In this document: piece by piece, positions 7,222 to 15,957 of the stretch
How positions within the stretch are numbered: the first letter of the stretch is position 1
Layout: each line of letters starts with the position of its first letter
Source of the DNA: Rhodocaloribacter sp964552015
GTDB lineage: Bacteria; Bacteroidota; Rhodothermia; Rhodothermales; ISCAR-4553
Length of the DNA stretch: 47,454 bases
Direction: 5' to 3'
Assembly (NCBI GenBank): GCA_964552015.1
Contig: CAZKFR010000020.1
Span: 1-47,454 of the forward strand
Program-made: the position numbers and the translations under genes
The notes under the pieces: generated by a model
The model's input: the letters and a program-made list of their open reading frames with translations, nothing else
Databases searched by the model: none
What the model was told of the DNA's origin: nothing

Positions 7222-9936
7222 ATGCAACCTCCTCCATCTCCAGATCAATGGGAGCAGATCCAGCGGATCGTCCAGGAAGTTGCTTCGCTGAATCCGGCAG
7301 CGCGTGCGTCGCGGATCACGCAGGTCTGCGGTGAAGACCAGCAGCTGCGGGCGCTGGTCGTTTCGCTGCTGGAACCCCTCACCACCCCGCCCCCCACGTC
7401 CGCTGCGGCTTCGCTCCCGGGCGACATGACCGGACGGGTGCTGAACCAGTATGAGGTACAGGAAACCCTGGGAGCCGGCGGCATGGGCACGGTCTACCGT
7501 GCGCTGGACCATACCCTGAAGCGCACCGTCGCCCTGAAGTTTCTCGCCCCGGGACTCAGCCGGACCCCCACGGCCCGCGCCCGCTTCATGCAGGAAGCCC
7601 GCACGGCCGCCACGCTCGACCACCCCAACATCGGCACGATCTACGACATCAGCGAAGCCGACGGGCTGGTGTTCATCGTGATGGCGCTTTACGAGGGGGA
7701 GACCCTCCATGCCAAAATCGAGCGGGGTCCGTTGTCGCCGGCCATCGCCCTCGACTATGCCGTCCAGATCGCGCGGGGCCTGGCCCGGGCCCACGCCAGC
7801 GGGATCATCCACCGGGACATCAAGCCGGCCAACCTGATCGTCACCCCGCCCTCGCCCGCACACCCCGCCGGCCTGCTCAAGATCGTGGATTTCGGCCTGG
7901 CCAAGACACGCGATCTGGCCCTGACCCAGACCGGCATGGCGCCGGGCACCGTCGTCTACATGAGTCCGGAGCAGGCGCGCGGGGAGGCCGTCGACCACCG
8001 TACCGACATCTGGTCCTTTGGCGTGGTGCTCTACGAGATGCTCACGGGAGGGCGTCCCTTCGGCGGCGAGTACGAGATGGCCGTGCTGTACGCCATCATG
8101 AACACCGACCCGGAGCCGGTGACCACCATCAACCCCGGGGTGCCCGAGGGCATGGCGCACGTCGTGTCGATGTGCCTGGAGAAGGACCCCGCGCTCCGCT
8201 ANNNNNNNNNNNNNNNNNNNNNNNNNNNNNNNNNNNNNNNNNNNNNNNNNNNNNNNNNNNNNNNNNNNNNNNNNNNNNNNNNNNNNNNNNNNNNNNNNNN
8301 NCCCGGCTTCGGCCTGCCGGAGCAGCAGAGCCTGGCCGTCCTCCCCTTCGACAACGTCGGCGGCGACGAGGCCAACCGCGCCTTCATCGACGGGCTCGTC
8401 TATACGGTCACGAGCAAGCTGACCGAGATGGAGGCGTTTCAGACGGCGCTCTCGGTGGTGCCTGCGCGGGACATGCTCCAGGCCGGCCTCATCGGCACGC
8501 GGCAGGCGGCCGAGCGGTTCAACGTGAACCTTGTGGTGGCCGGCAGCGTCGAGCGCTCGCCGACCGACCTTCGCCTCACCCTGCAACTGATCGATCCGCA
8601 CCGGGAAAAGGTGCTGGCGAGCCGGCAGCTGCAGGCCCCCCTGACCGACCTGTCCTCGCTGCAGCAGGGGGTGGTCTTCACGCTGGCCGAGCTGCTGGCG
8701 CTGGAGCTCGACCCGGACGCCCGGGCCACGCTCACGGCCGGCGGCACCACCGTCCCCCTCGCCTTCGAGTTCTACACCCGTGCCCTCGGTTACCTCCAGC
8801 GGTTCGAGGAGGAAGCCAACATCGACCGGGCCATCAACCTGTTCGAACTGGCCGTGCAGGAGGACCCCGGCTACGCACTCGCCTTCGCGGGGCTGGGAGA
8901 AGCGTACCTGCACAAGTACCAGGCCCACCAGGACCGCTCGTGGATCGACGCGGCCGTCCGTAGCGGGGAGCAGGCCGTCGCGCTCAACGACCGGCTGGCC
9001 CCGGTACAGTTGACCCTCGGGATGATCTACGCCGAGACGGGCTTTCCGCAGCAAGCCGAGCGGGCCTATCAGCGCGCCCTCACCCTCGACCCGCGCAGCG
9101 CCTCGGCCCACTACCTCCTGGGCGATGTCTACGCGCACCTCGGTCAGGACGACCGGGCCGAGGCCAGCTACCTCCGGGCCATCGACCTGAAGCCCTCGTA
9201 CTGGCTCTACCACAACGCCCTTGGCCAGCTCTACAGCCGCCTCGGACGCCACGAAGAAGCCATCCCGCCCTTCAAGCAGGTCATCGCCCTGCAGCCGGAC
9301 AACCCCTGGGGCTACAACAACGTGGGCGTCCAGTACAACCGCATGGACCGGCTCGACGAGGCGATCACCTGGTACGAGCGGGCCACCCGCGCCAACCCCG
9401 ACGCCCGACGGGCCACCGCCTTCGCCTACCTGAACCTGGCCGGTATCCACTACGCCCGCGACCAGTTTGCCGAGGCCGCCCGCATGTACGAGCAGGCGGT
9501 GATGAACCAGCCGGCCGACCGCCTGGCGTGGATAGACCTGGGCGACGCACGCTTCTGGGCCGGCGACCCCGAGGGAGCCGCGACCGCCTGGCACGAGGCG
9601 GAGCGCCTCGTAGACGAGCGCCTGGCCGTCAACGCACAGGACCTCGAGGCCCGCGCCCTGCTGGCCGCGCTCCTGGCCCGCCTGGGCGAGCGGGCCCGCG
9701 CCCGCACCCTGCTGGCCGACCTGACGCCCCGGGCCGACCTCTCGACCGATGCCCTGCTCGACCTGGCCAAGGCCTGGGAGATCCTGGGCGACCGCCCGCG
9801 TGCCCTCCACTACCTCCAGAGCGCCCTCGAGCGCGGGCACGCCCCGGCCGTCCTCGCCTTCTCCGCCTGGCTCGACGACCTCCGCACCGACCCGGCCTAC
9901 GCCCGCCTGCTCCGGCAGACGCTGCCAGGCTCCTGA
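7222..9936 (+). CDS. Serine/threonine protein kinase with TolB-like domain and C-terminal TPRs (interrupted by assembly gap)
   Basis: The kinase domain begins near residue 77: glycine loop GAGGMG (84-89), ATP lysine Lys106 (VALKFL), catalytic loop HRDIKPAN (Asp199), DFG 223-225 and the MSPEQARG activation-loop end. A 100-N gap then hides the end of the kinase domain and probably a membrane segment. After the gap, SLAVLPFDNVGGDE begins a TolB/FlgO-like domain, followed by about nine TPR-like helical repeats (for example ASAHYLLGDVYAHLGQDDRA). Kinase-membrane-TolB-TPR proteins are common in this lineage and are thought to be signalling receptors. The frame is the same on both sides of the gap, but gap length is unknown. 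It leads a group with a lipoprotein and two caspase homologues. Confidence 0.88.
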   Translation: MQPPPSPDQWEQIQRIVQEVASLNPAARASRITQVCGEDQQLRALVVSLLEPLTTPPPTSAAASLPGDMTGRVLNQYEVQETLGAGGMGTVYRALDHTLKRTVALKFLAPGLSRTPTARARFMQEARTAATLDHPNIGTIYDISEADGLVFIVMALYEGETLHAKIERGPLSPAIALDYAVQIARGLARAHASGIIHRDIKPANLIVTPPSPAHPAGLLKIVDFGLAKTRDLALTQTGMAPGTVVYMSPEQARGEAVDHRTDIWSFGVVLYEMLTGGRPFGGEYEMAVLYAIMNTDPEPVTTINPGVPEGMAHVVSMCLEKDPALRXXXXXXXXXXXXXXXXXXXXXXXXXXXXXXXXXXPGFGLPEQQSLAVLPFDNVGGDEANRAFIDGLVYTVTSKLTEMEAFQTALSVVPARDMLQAGLIGTRQAAERFNVNLVVAGSVERSPTDLRLTLQLIDPHREKVLASRQLQAPLTDLSSLQQGVVFTLAELLALELDPDARATLTAGGTTVPLAFEFYTRALGYLQRFEEEANIDRAINLFELAVQEDPGYALAFAGLGEAYLHKYQAHQDRSWIDAAVRSGEQAVALNDRLAPVQLTLGMIYAETGFPQQAERAYQRALTLDPRSASAHYLLGDVYAHLGQDDRAEASYLRAIDLKPSYWLYHNALGQLYSRLGRHEEAIPPFKQVIALQPDNPWGYNNVGVQYNRMDRLDEAITWYERATRANPDARRATAFAYLNLAGIHYARDQFAEAARMYEQAVMNQPADRLAWIDLGDARFWAGDPEGAATAWHEAERLVDERLAVNAQDLEARALLAALLARLGERARARTLLADLTPRADLSTDALLDLAKAWEILGDRPRALHYLQSALERGHAPAVLAFSAWLDDLRTDPAYARLLRQTLPGS
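8202..8301. other. Assembly gap of 100 N inside the kinase gene
   Basis: Exactly 100 undetermined bases, the usual placeholder for a gap of unknown size. It falls where the C-lobe of the kinase and a transmembrane segment are expected. Confidence 0.99.
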
Positions 9937-9985
9937 CCCCCATCTCCCTGTCTCACCCTCCCACCACCACCGACCCACTCCCGCC

Positions 9986-10420
9986 ATGAAACACCGTCTC
10001 CAGAGCCCGCTCCTCGCCCTCCTGCTGGCCACCCTCCTGCTCGGCGCCGGCTGCCAGTCGCGCCAGGAAAGCACCCCCACCCCTTCCGACGCTCCCGACC
10101 CCTCCGCCATGACCACGGCGCCCCGGACCCTGACCGTCACCATCTCGTCCGACGGCACCTTCTCCCCGGACCCGATCAGTCCCAACCCCGGCGACACGGT
10201 CGCGTTCATGGCCGATGGGACCGACGTGGTCCTGTGCGTGGAGCCGGCCTCCCTCTTTGGCGGCGAGCGCTATGAGATCCCGGCGGGGACGACCCTGCCG
10301 CTGGAGGTGCAGCCCGAGGCCATCCATATTTCGTTTGCCTACGTAGCCATCCTGGGCGACCTCTCGGCCGACTGCGTGGGCGCACGGGGGGGCGAAGGCG
10401 GTGGGCGAACCGGCCCGTGA
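9986..10420 (+). CDS. Small lipoprotein, possible cupredoxin-like fold
   Basis: The product has 144 residues with a lipoprotein signal peptide ending in LLLGAGC (cysteine near residue 23) and a low-complexity Pro/Ser/Thr linker. The rest contains TVTISSDGTFSPDPISPN followed by GDTVAFMADG, a pattern like the first strands of plastocyanin-type domains. A Cys (VVLCVEP) is present, but I see no full His-Cys-His-Met copper set, so metal binding is doubtful. It lies between the TPR kinase and the caspase genes on the same strand with short spacers, so it is probably part of the same unit. Function unknown. Confidence 0.75.
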   Translation: MKHRLQSPLLALLLATLLLGAGCQSRQESTPTPSDAPDPSAMTTAPRTLTVTISSDGTFSPDPISPNPGDTVAFMADGTDVVLCVEPASLFGGERYEIPAGTTLPLEVQPEAIHISFAYVAILGDLSADCVGARGGEGGGRTGP

Positions 10421-10530
10421 TCGATGCCCGTGCGGCCGACTCGTACTGGCGTGCGCCTTCCTCATCCGTCGGGGGCATCGTGTGCCACGGCTCGACCACC
10501 GTCCTCTCCGATGCCAACCCCGACCGACCC

Positions 10531-12615
10531 ATGCTTTCCCGCTTCACGACCACGACCCTGCTGGTCCTCGGCCTGCACCTCACGGGCTGCAGGCCGGGTG
10601 AGACGCCGCCTCCGCAAGCCGCCCCGACGACGGCCGCCACCTTCGCTCCGGAACACCCCCGGACGCCCCAGTCCCCGGATGCGACGCCGTCCGCGCCCCG
10701 ACCGGCTCCGGCCGCCTGTGCGCCGGGCGGCAACGGCACGCCGATGGTCCGCCCCCCTGACGGCGGACCCACCCGGCTCGCCCTGCTCGTCGGGGTCAAC
10801 GCCTACCCCAACCTGTCCCGCCTCTCCCAGCTGAAAGGAGCCGTGAGCGACGTGGCACGGATGCAGGCGATGCTCACCACCCGGTTCGACTTCCCCCCGG
10901 AAAACGTGTGGACGCTCTGTGACGGGGACGCCACGCGCGAGGGCATCCTCGACGCCTTCGAGCACCACCTGATCGCCCGGTCCCGCCCCGGCGACATCGT
11001 CGTCTTCCACTACAGCGGCCACGGGTCGATGCTCCCCGACGCCTCCGGCGACGAGCTCGACGGGCTCGACGAGACGCTCGTCCCCAGCGACAGCGACCGG
11101 CACGGCGCCCGCGACATCCGGGACGACGAGATCCAGGCGTTGCTGGGCCGGCTGCCCGAGGGCGTGCACCTGACCCTCATCTTCGACAGCTGCCACTCCG
11201 GCACCGCCACCCGCGACCTCGAAGGGGGACGCCCCCGCCGCCTCGACCGGGACAGCCTGCTCCTGGCCGCCGGCACGCGGAGCCTGGCCGGGGCCGACGC
11301 CGCCACCCTGGATGCTCCCGTCCGCGACTACGTGCTCATCTCCGGCGCCCGGGCCGACCAGCAGGCCAGGGAGCTGAAGGACCGGCCCAACGGGGCCCTC
11401 ACCTACTACCTCACCGAGACGCTGAGCCGCGCCGACTCGGCCCTCACCTATACCGACCTGATGGACGTGGTGCGGGGCCGGGTCAACGAGCAGTTCGCCA
11501 GCCAGACGCCCCAGCTGGAGGGCACCGGGCGGGAGCGCTATGCCTTCAGCGACGCCTCCAGCCTGGCCGAGCCGCACCTGCTGGTGCAGCCCCTCGCCGA
11601 CGGCCGGGCCCGCCTGCAGGCCGGGGCCGTGCACGGCATGACCGCCGGCTCCCGGTTCGACGTCTACCCGCCCGGCACCAAGCGGTTCGCCCCTCCCGCC
11701 GAACCCATCGCCTCGCTCCGGCTGACCCACGTCGACGCCTTCACCTCCGAGGCCGAGGTCCTCTCCGCCCCGCCGGACGGCCTGCCCGCGGCGGCGCGGG
11801 CCGTCGAACGGGAGCACCGCTACCCCGAGCTGCACATGCAGCTGCGCTACGAAGGGCTGGCGGCCTCGCCCACCCTGCAGGCCGTCAAGCAGCGGCTGGA
11901 CACCCTGCCCCACATCCAGGCCGTCGCCGAAGACGCCGATACCTACCACCTGCGCCTCTACGAACGCGACGGGCGGATCCACGTCGGCCAGGACGAGGTG
12001 GTCTTCTCCACGCCCGTCCCGCTCGACGAAGCCGACGCCGTGGACCACGTCGTCCGCCAGGTCAGCCAGTGGGCCAGGTGGTTCAACGTACTGGCCCTCG
12101 AAGCCGCCGACGACCGAGCCCAGGTGGTGCTGCACCTGCGCTTCGACGACCCCAACCACGACGGCAGCCGCCCGTGGAACGACGTCTCGGAGGGCGCCAC
12201 GCTGTTCTATTCGTTCGAGAACCGCACCGAGAAGGACCTCTACATCACCGGCGTGGCCCTCTTTGCCACCGGCAAGATCCAGCCGTTCTACCCGTTCCCG
12301 CCCGGCGCCGGCGAGCGCCTCAAGGCCGGGCAGACGAGCGACGAGTTCCGCATCCGCAACCTGACGCTGCCCGAGGGGGACGACCGCCCCTACACCCGCG
12401 ACATCCTGAAGGTGTTCGCTACCACCACGCCGGTCGACCTCAGCACCCTGATGCAGGAAGGGATTCGCGGAGACGATCCCTCGGACCGCCTGGCCGACGA
12501 TCCCCTGGGCCGCCTGCTCCTGCAGGCCACCGGCAACGCCACCCGCGACTTCACGCCGGAAGCCGTGGGCGACTGGTTCACCGCCCAGACGGCGTACATC
12601 GTCCGACGCCGCTGA
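10531..12615 (+). CDS. Lipoprotein caspase-family (C14) peptidase with C-terminal DUF4384-like domain
   Basis: The product has 694 residues. The start at 10531 gives a signal peptide ending LHLTGC, so the protein is probably a lipoprotein; a longer frame from 10417 lacks such an N-terminus. The caspase-like domain (about 82-320) shows LALLVGVNAYPN, the catalytic His164 in HYSGHGS and the catalytic Cys221 in FDSCHSGTA, with an acidic stretch DELDGLDETLVPSD between them. The C-terminal region contains FYSFENRTEKDLYITGVAL and FYPFPPGAGE, as in DUF4384-type domains of exported caspase homologues. Both catalytic residues are intact, so activity is expected. Targets are unknown. The neighbouring downstream gene encodes a second caspase homologue. 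Confidence 0.85.
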   Translation: MLSRFTTTTLLVLGLHLTGCRPGETPPPQAAPTTAATFAPEHPRTPQSPDATPSAPRPAPAACAPGGNGTPMVRPPDGGPTRLALLVGVNAYPNLSRLSQLKGAVSDVARMQAMLTTRFDFPPENVWTLCDGDATREGILDAFEHHLIARSRPGDIVVFHYSGHGSMLPDASGDELDGLDETLVPSDSDRHGARDIRDDEIQALLGRLPEGVHLTLIFDSCHSGTATRDLEGGRPRRLDRDSLLLAAGTRSLAGADAATLDAPVRDYVLISGARADQQARELKDRPNGALTYYLTETLSRADSALTYTDLMDVVRGRVNEQFASQTPQLEGTGRERYAFSDASSLAEPHLLVQPLADGRARLQAGAVHGMTAGSRFDVYPPGTKRFAPPAEPIASLRLTHVDAFTSEAEVLSAPPDGLPAAARAVEREHRYPELHMQLRYEGLAASPTLQAVKQRLDTLPHIQAVAEDADTYHLRLYERDGRIHVGQDEVVFSTPVPLDEADAVDHVVRQVSQWARWFNVLALEAADDRAQVVLHLRFDDPNHDGSRPWNDVSEGATLFYSFENRTEKDLYITGVALFATGKIQPFYPFPPGAGERLKAGQTSDEFRIRNLTLPEGDDRPYTRDILKVFATTTPVDLSTLMQEGIRGDDPSDRLADDPLGRLLLQATGNATRDFTPEAVGDWFTAQTAYIVRRR

Positions 12616-12662
12616 CCCCCACATCCACCCGTTCCCGGAACCCATCCTCCCGGAGGCCCGCC

Positions 12663-15320
12663 ATGTGCGCTCCCCGTATCCTGCTCCCCCTTGCCGGTCT
12701 GGCCCTGCTGCTGCTGGCGGCACCGCCCGCCGACGCCCAGCGCTTCCGGACGGACGACGCCGCGGTCACCCTCCACCTCACCAACGCCACCGGGGCCCCC
12801 GTCCAGGTCTTCTGGCTCGACTTCTCCGGCCAGGAGCAGGATTACGGCGTGCTGGAGCCCGACATGACGTGGGAGCAGGGCACCTTCGCCACCCACACAT
12901 GGCGCTTCCGGCAGGAGGGCCGCCTGCTGATGACCTACGTGGCTACCGACGAACCCCGGCAGGACGTGGTCATCCGGACCGCCCCCCTGCGGGAGCTGAA
13001 GCCGCCGGCCTTCGTGGCCCGCCCCCCCTATCCGTCCCTCGGACACCCGGACGATGAGGTCCGGCTTCCCTATCGACCAATGATCCTGTGGAGCCGGCAG
13101 CCCCTCTACGACCTCGACCGCAACCCCGCCTTCTCCGTCACCTTCGACGCCTTCCTCGCCGACCCCCGCCAGGAACTCATCGTTGCCTTCTCCGAGAACC
13201 GCATTCCGTGGGGCACCCCCGGTGCCGACGCCCTCACCCTGCGGGCCTCCCCCTCCGACCAGGACTTCTGGTTCCGCACCAACTTCTACGAGGGCTGGCT
13301 GGACGCATGGCTCGACTTCGAGAGCGGCGAGGAGGTGATGCGGGCCGGCCAGTGGCAGCACTACGAACTGATCCTGACCCGCACCGAGTTCAAGGTGATG
13401 ATCGACGGCCGGCAGGTGGCCGGGGCCAGCCTGCGCCGTGCCGACATCCCGCGCAGCGGCCACCTGGGCCTCATCGTCTTCGGCCACGAGGAGCTGGGCG
13501 GCACGACGATCGCCTTCCGCAACATCGCCGTGTCCGACCACTTCGGCAGCGACCTGGTGGAGGCCACCCCGGCGCCGGAGCTCGTGCCCGACGACCCGGT
13601 GCCCCTGCCCCTCGACCGGTTCGAGCTCCAGCCCACGGCGGAGGGCATCGAGGCCACGAGCGACGGCTTCACGGTCCCCTACCGCCCCCGCTACCTCTGG
13701 ACCGATACCCCCGTCTACGACTTCGACGCCACCGCCGCGTTCACGCTGGCCTTCGAGGCCCGGCTGGACGATCCCCGCCAGGAGCTCATCGTCGCCTTCT
13801 CCGAGAGCCGCCGCCCCTGGGGCGACCCCGCGGCCGACGCCATCACCGTCCGCACCACGCCCGCCGACCAGAGTTTCTGGTTTCGCACCGGCTTCTATGC
13901 CGAGGGACTCGATGCCTGGCTCGACGTCAACGAGGGCGAGGAGATCGTCCGGGCCGGCTCGTGGCAGCACTACGAGGTGACCCTCACGCCGCGCGCCCTG
14001 TCCGTCTCCGTCGACGGACGTCAGGTCGCCATGGCCAGCCTGGAGGGCACGCGCCTGGCGCCGCGCGGGTATGCCGGCCTCGTCGTCTTCGGCAACGAAG
14101 CCCTGGCCGACACCCGCCAGGCCTTCCGCAACGTGCACTACCGGACGGCCCGCCCCGTGGCCCTGGCCCACTTCATCGAGGTGCCGCCCGAGGCTGAGGC
14201 CGACGACCCCGGCGACGTACCGGCCGACGACGCCACCGTCCTGCCGGACGACCCGGCCCCCCTCGACCTGCCCGAATCCGAGCCGCCCCGGCCCGTGGCG
14301 GTCACGTTCATCAACACCGCCAGCGTCCCCCTGGACCTGTTCTGGGTGGATGAGGCCGGCGTGGAGCGCGAATACGGCGTGGTCCCCAGCGACTCGATCC
14401 GCCTCCAGGAGACCCTGCCGACCCACACCTGGCGCCTGAAACTCTTCGATACGCTCATCGACACCTACGAGGCCGGGGACGCCCCCTCCCAGATCCACCT
14501 GATTCCCCCCCCGCCCGATTCCCTCCTCGCGCCGGCCGCCGCCACACGCGACTTCGCGCCGGAGGCGACCCGCGATGATGCCCTCGACCCCGCCACCGTC
14601 GGCACGTACTACGCTTTCGTCATCGGCGTGCAGGACTATGCCTCCGAGGCCATCAACGACCTCGCCTACCCGCTGGAAGATGCCCGGAACCTCATCCAGA
14701 CGCTGACCGAGCAGTATACCTTCGAGCCGGACGACGTCGTCTTCCTGGAGAATCCGAGCAAGGACGACATCATGGACGAGCTGGACCGGCTGGCCCAGAC
14801 GGTGACCGACCAGGACAACCTCCTCATCTTCTACGCCGGGCACGGCACCTGGGATGACCGGATGGAGCAGGGCTTCTGGCTGCCGGCCGACGCAGAGAAG
14901 GAGCGGCGTTCCAAGTGGGTCTCGAACAACACCCTGCAGACCTACGTCAAGGGGATCCCGGCCCGGCACACGCTGCTCATCTCCGATGCCTGCTTCAGCG
15001 GCGGCATCTTCCGCACGCGCGACGCCTTCAGCACCGCCGACCGGGCCATCCGCGAGCTCTATAAGATCCCCAGCCGCCAGGCCATGACCAGCGGCACGTT
15101 GACCGTGGTGCCGGACAAGAGCGTCTTCGTGGAGTACCTGCTCAAGACGCTGCGCGAGAGCGAGGCCGGCTTTCTCACGGCCCGGGCCGTCTTCGACCGC
15201 CTCCAGGAGCCCGTCATCAGCAACGCACCGCCGGAGCTGGAAGCCACCGTCCCGCAGTACGGGGTGGTGCAGGGGACCGGGCACGAGGGCGGGGAGTTCG
15301 TGTTCATCCGCCGCCAGTGA
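12663..15320 (+). CDS. Exported VHL-like / beta-sandwich / VHL-like / caspase-family protein
   Basis: The product has 885 residues with a clear signal peptide (cleavage near PADAQ, residue 26). Domains in order: a VHL-beta-like domain (about 34-104; VFWLDFSGQEQDYGVLEPDM and FATHTWRF), two homologous concanavalin-like beta-sandwich repeats (about 136-291 and 338-494; both with DPRQELIVAFSE, FWFRT, AGxWQHYE and DGRQVA), a second VHL-like domain (about 545-614; LFWVDEAGVEREYGVVPSDS and LPTHTWRL), and a C14 caspase-like peptidase (about 649-885) with His727 in FYAGHG and Cys777 in SDACFSGG. VHL domains are mainly known from the eukaryotic ubiquitin ligase subunit, with scattered bacterial homologues. 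The start ATG at 12663 is preceded by GGAGG. The arrangement suggests peptide- or glycan-binding modules presenting substrate to a secreted protease; function unknown. Confidence 0.85.
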   Translation: MCAPRILLPLAGLALLLLAAPPADAQRFRTDDAAVTLHLTNATGAPVQVFWLDFSGQEQDYGVLEPDMTWEQGTFATHTWRFRQEGRLLMTYVATDEPRQDVVIRTAPLRELKPPAFVARPPYPSLGHPDDEVRLPYRPMILWSRQPLYDLDRNPAFSVTFDAFLADPRQELIVAFSENRIPWGTPGADALTLRASPSDQDFWFRTNFYEGWLDAWLDFESGEEVMRAGQWQHYELILTRTEFKVMIDGRQVAGASLRRADIPRSGHLGLIVFGHEELGGTTIAFRNIAVSDHFGSDLVEATPAPELVPDDPVPLPLDRFELQPTAEGIEATSDGFTVPYRPRYLWTDTPVYDFDATAAFTLAFEARLDDPRQELIVAFSESRRPWGDPAADAITVRTTPADQSFWFRTGFYAEGLDAWLDVNEGEEIVRAGSWQHYEVTLTPRALSVSVDGRQVAMASLEGTRLAPRGYAGLVVFGNEALADTRQAFRNVHYRTARPVALAHFIEVPPEAEADDPGDVPADDATVLPDDPAPLDLPESEPPRPVAVTFINTASVPLDLFWVDEAGVEREYGVVPSDSIRLQETLPTHTWRLKLFDTLIDTYEAGDAPSQIHLIPPPPDSLLAPAAATRDFAPEATRDDALDPATVGTYYAFVIGVQDYASEAINDLAYPLEDARNLIQTLTEQYTFEPDDVVFLENPSKDDIMDELDRLAQTVTDQDNLLIFYAGHGTWDDRMEQGFWLPADAEKERRSKWVSNNTLQTYVKGIPARHTLLISDACFSGGIFRTRDAFSTADRAIRELYKIPSRQAMTSGTLTVVPDKSVFVEYLLKTLRESEAGFLTARAVFDRLQEPVISNAPPELEATVPQYGVVQGTGHEGGEFVFIRRQ

Positions 15321-15332
15321 CCCCGGCCGTGC

Positions 15333-15770
15333 CTATTCGCCGCGCAGGAGCCGTTCGACCTCGGCCTTCACCCGCTCGGCCAGCAGCGGGTCGTCCTCGA
15401 CGAGGCGCTCGATCAGCAGGAGCAGCGCCGGCGCCTCGAGCCCGGCCAGCACGTCCCGCAGCGACTGGCGCTTCTCCGCCGCAAGGCAGGCCAGGGCCAC
15501 GGCCACGATGTGCTTGCACCAGGCCCCCGCATGGTAGGGGCAGGTACAACGGGCCTCCGTGATGCCGTGCTCGTCGTAGCGCAGGCGCACCGTGTACGGC
15601 AACGGCGCACTTCCCTGCACGAACGCCTCGAGCACGCCACGCCCCACCGGCCGGATGGCCCGCACGGCCCCCTCCTGGTAATAGGCACGGCCCCGCTCGT
15701 ACGAATCCGCCGTCGCCCGGGCACGGATGGTCTCGTCGCGAAGCCCGGGTAGTCTGGAGATGGGTTCCAT
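15333..15770 (-). CDS. SWIM zinc-finger domain protein
   Basis: This 145-residue protein carries a SWIM zinc finger with the CxCxnCxH pattern: Cys75, Cys77, Cys85 and His87 in ARCTCPYHAGAWCKHIVAV. SWIM domains bind DNA or proteins and are often found beside SNF2 helicases, but no helicase lies nearby. The C-terminal third is helical and charged. AGAAGGG lies a few bases upstream of the ATG at 15770 and supports this start. The gene is convergent with the VHL-caspase gene, with only 12 bases between their stops. It may be a truncated or stand-alone form. Confidence 0.82.
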   Translation of the reverse strand: MEPISRLPGLRDETIRARATADSYERGRAYYQEGAVRAIRPVGRGVLEAFVQGSAPLPYTVRLRYDEHGITEARCTCPYHAGAWCKHIVAVALACLAAEKRQSLRDVLAGLEAPALLLLIERLVEDDPLLAERVKAEVERLLRGE

Positions 15771-15871
15771 GCGGCCCTTCTGTTGCAAGGTTGACGAAAC
15801 GATGCCTGTCGCCCTGCCATGATCCGGCATCCCCGGCAAAAATGAAAGGGCCGGCACGGCGAAACCCGGCC

Positions 15872-15909
15872 AAAAGAAGGGGTCCGGCACCTCGAAGGCG
15901 CCGGACCCC
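15872..15909 (-). terminator. Rho-independent terminator of the Ala-rich lipoprotein gene
   Basis: On the minus strand, GGGGTCCGGCGCC pairs with GGTGCCGGACCCC around a TTCGA loop and is followed by TTCTTTT. It lies about 50 bases beyond the lipoprotein stop codon, in the correct orientation. Confidence 0.8.
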
Positions 15910-15957
15910 ACGGCGTACAGCGAAGCGGCCGGGGTGGCCGTCGATCCGATGCGTCCG

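Noticed and set aside
7072..10209. Very long minus-strand reading frame opposite the kinase gene
   Set aside because: It is antisense to clear kinase and TPR motifs, has low-complexity composition typical of high-GC shadow frames, and crosses the N gap.
10417..10530. N-terminal extension of the first caspase gene
   Set aside because: Starting at 10531 yields a lipoprotein signal peptide; the upstream 38 codons do not and overlap the preceding gene.
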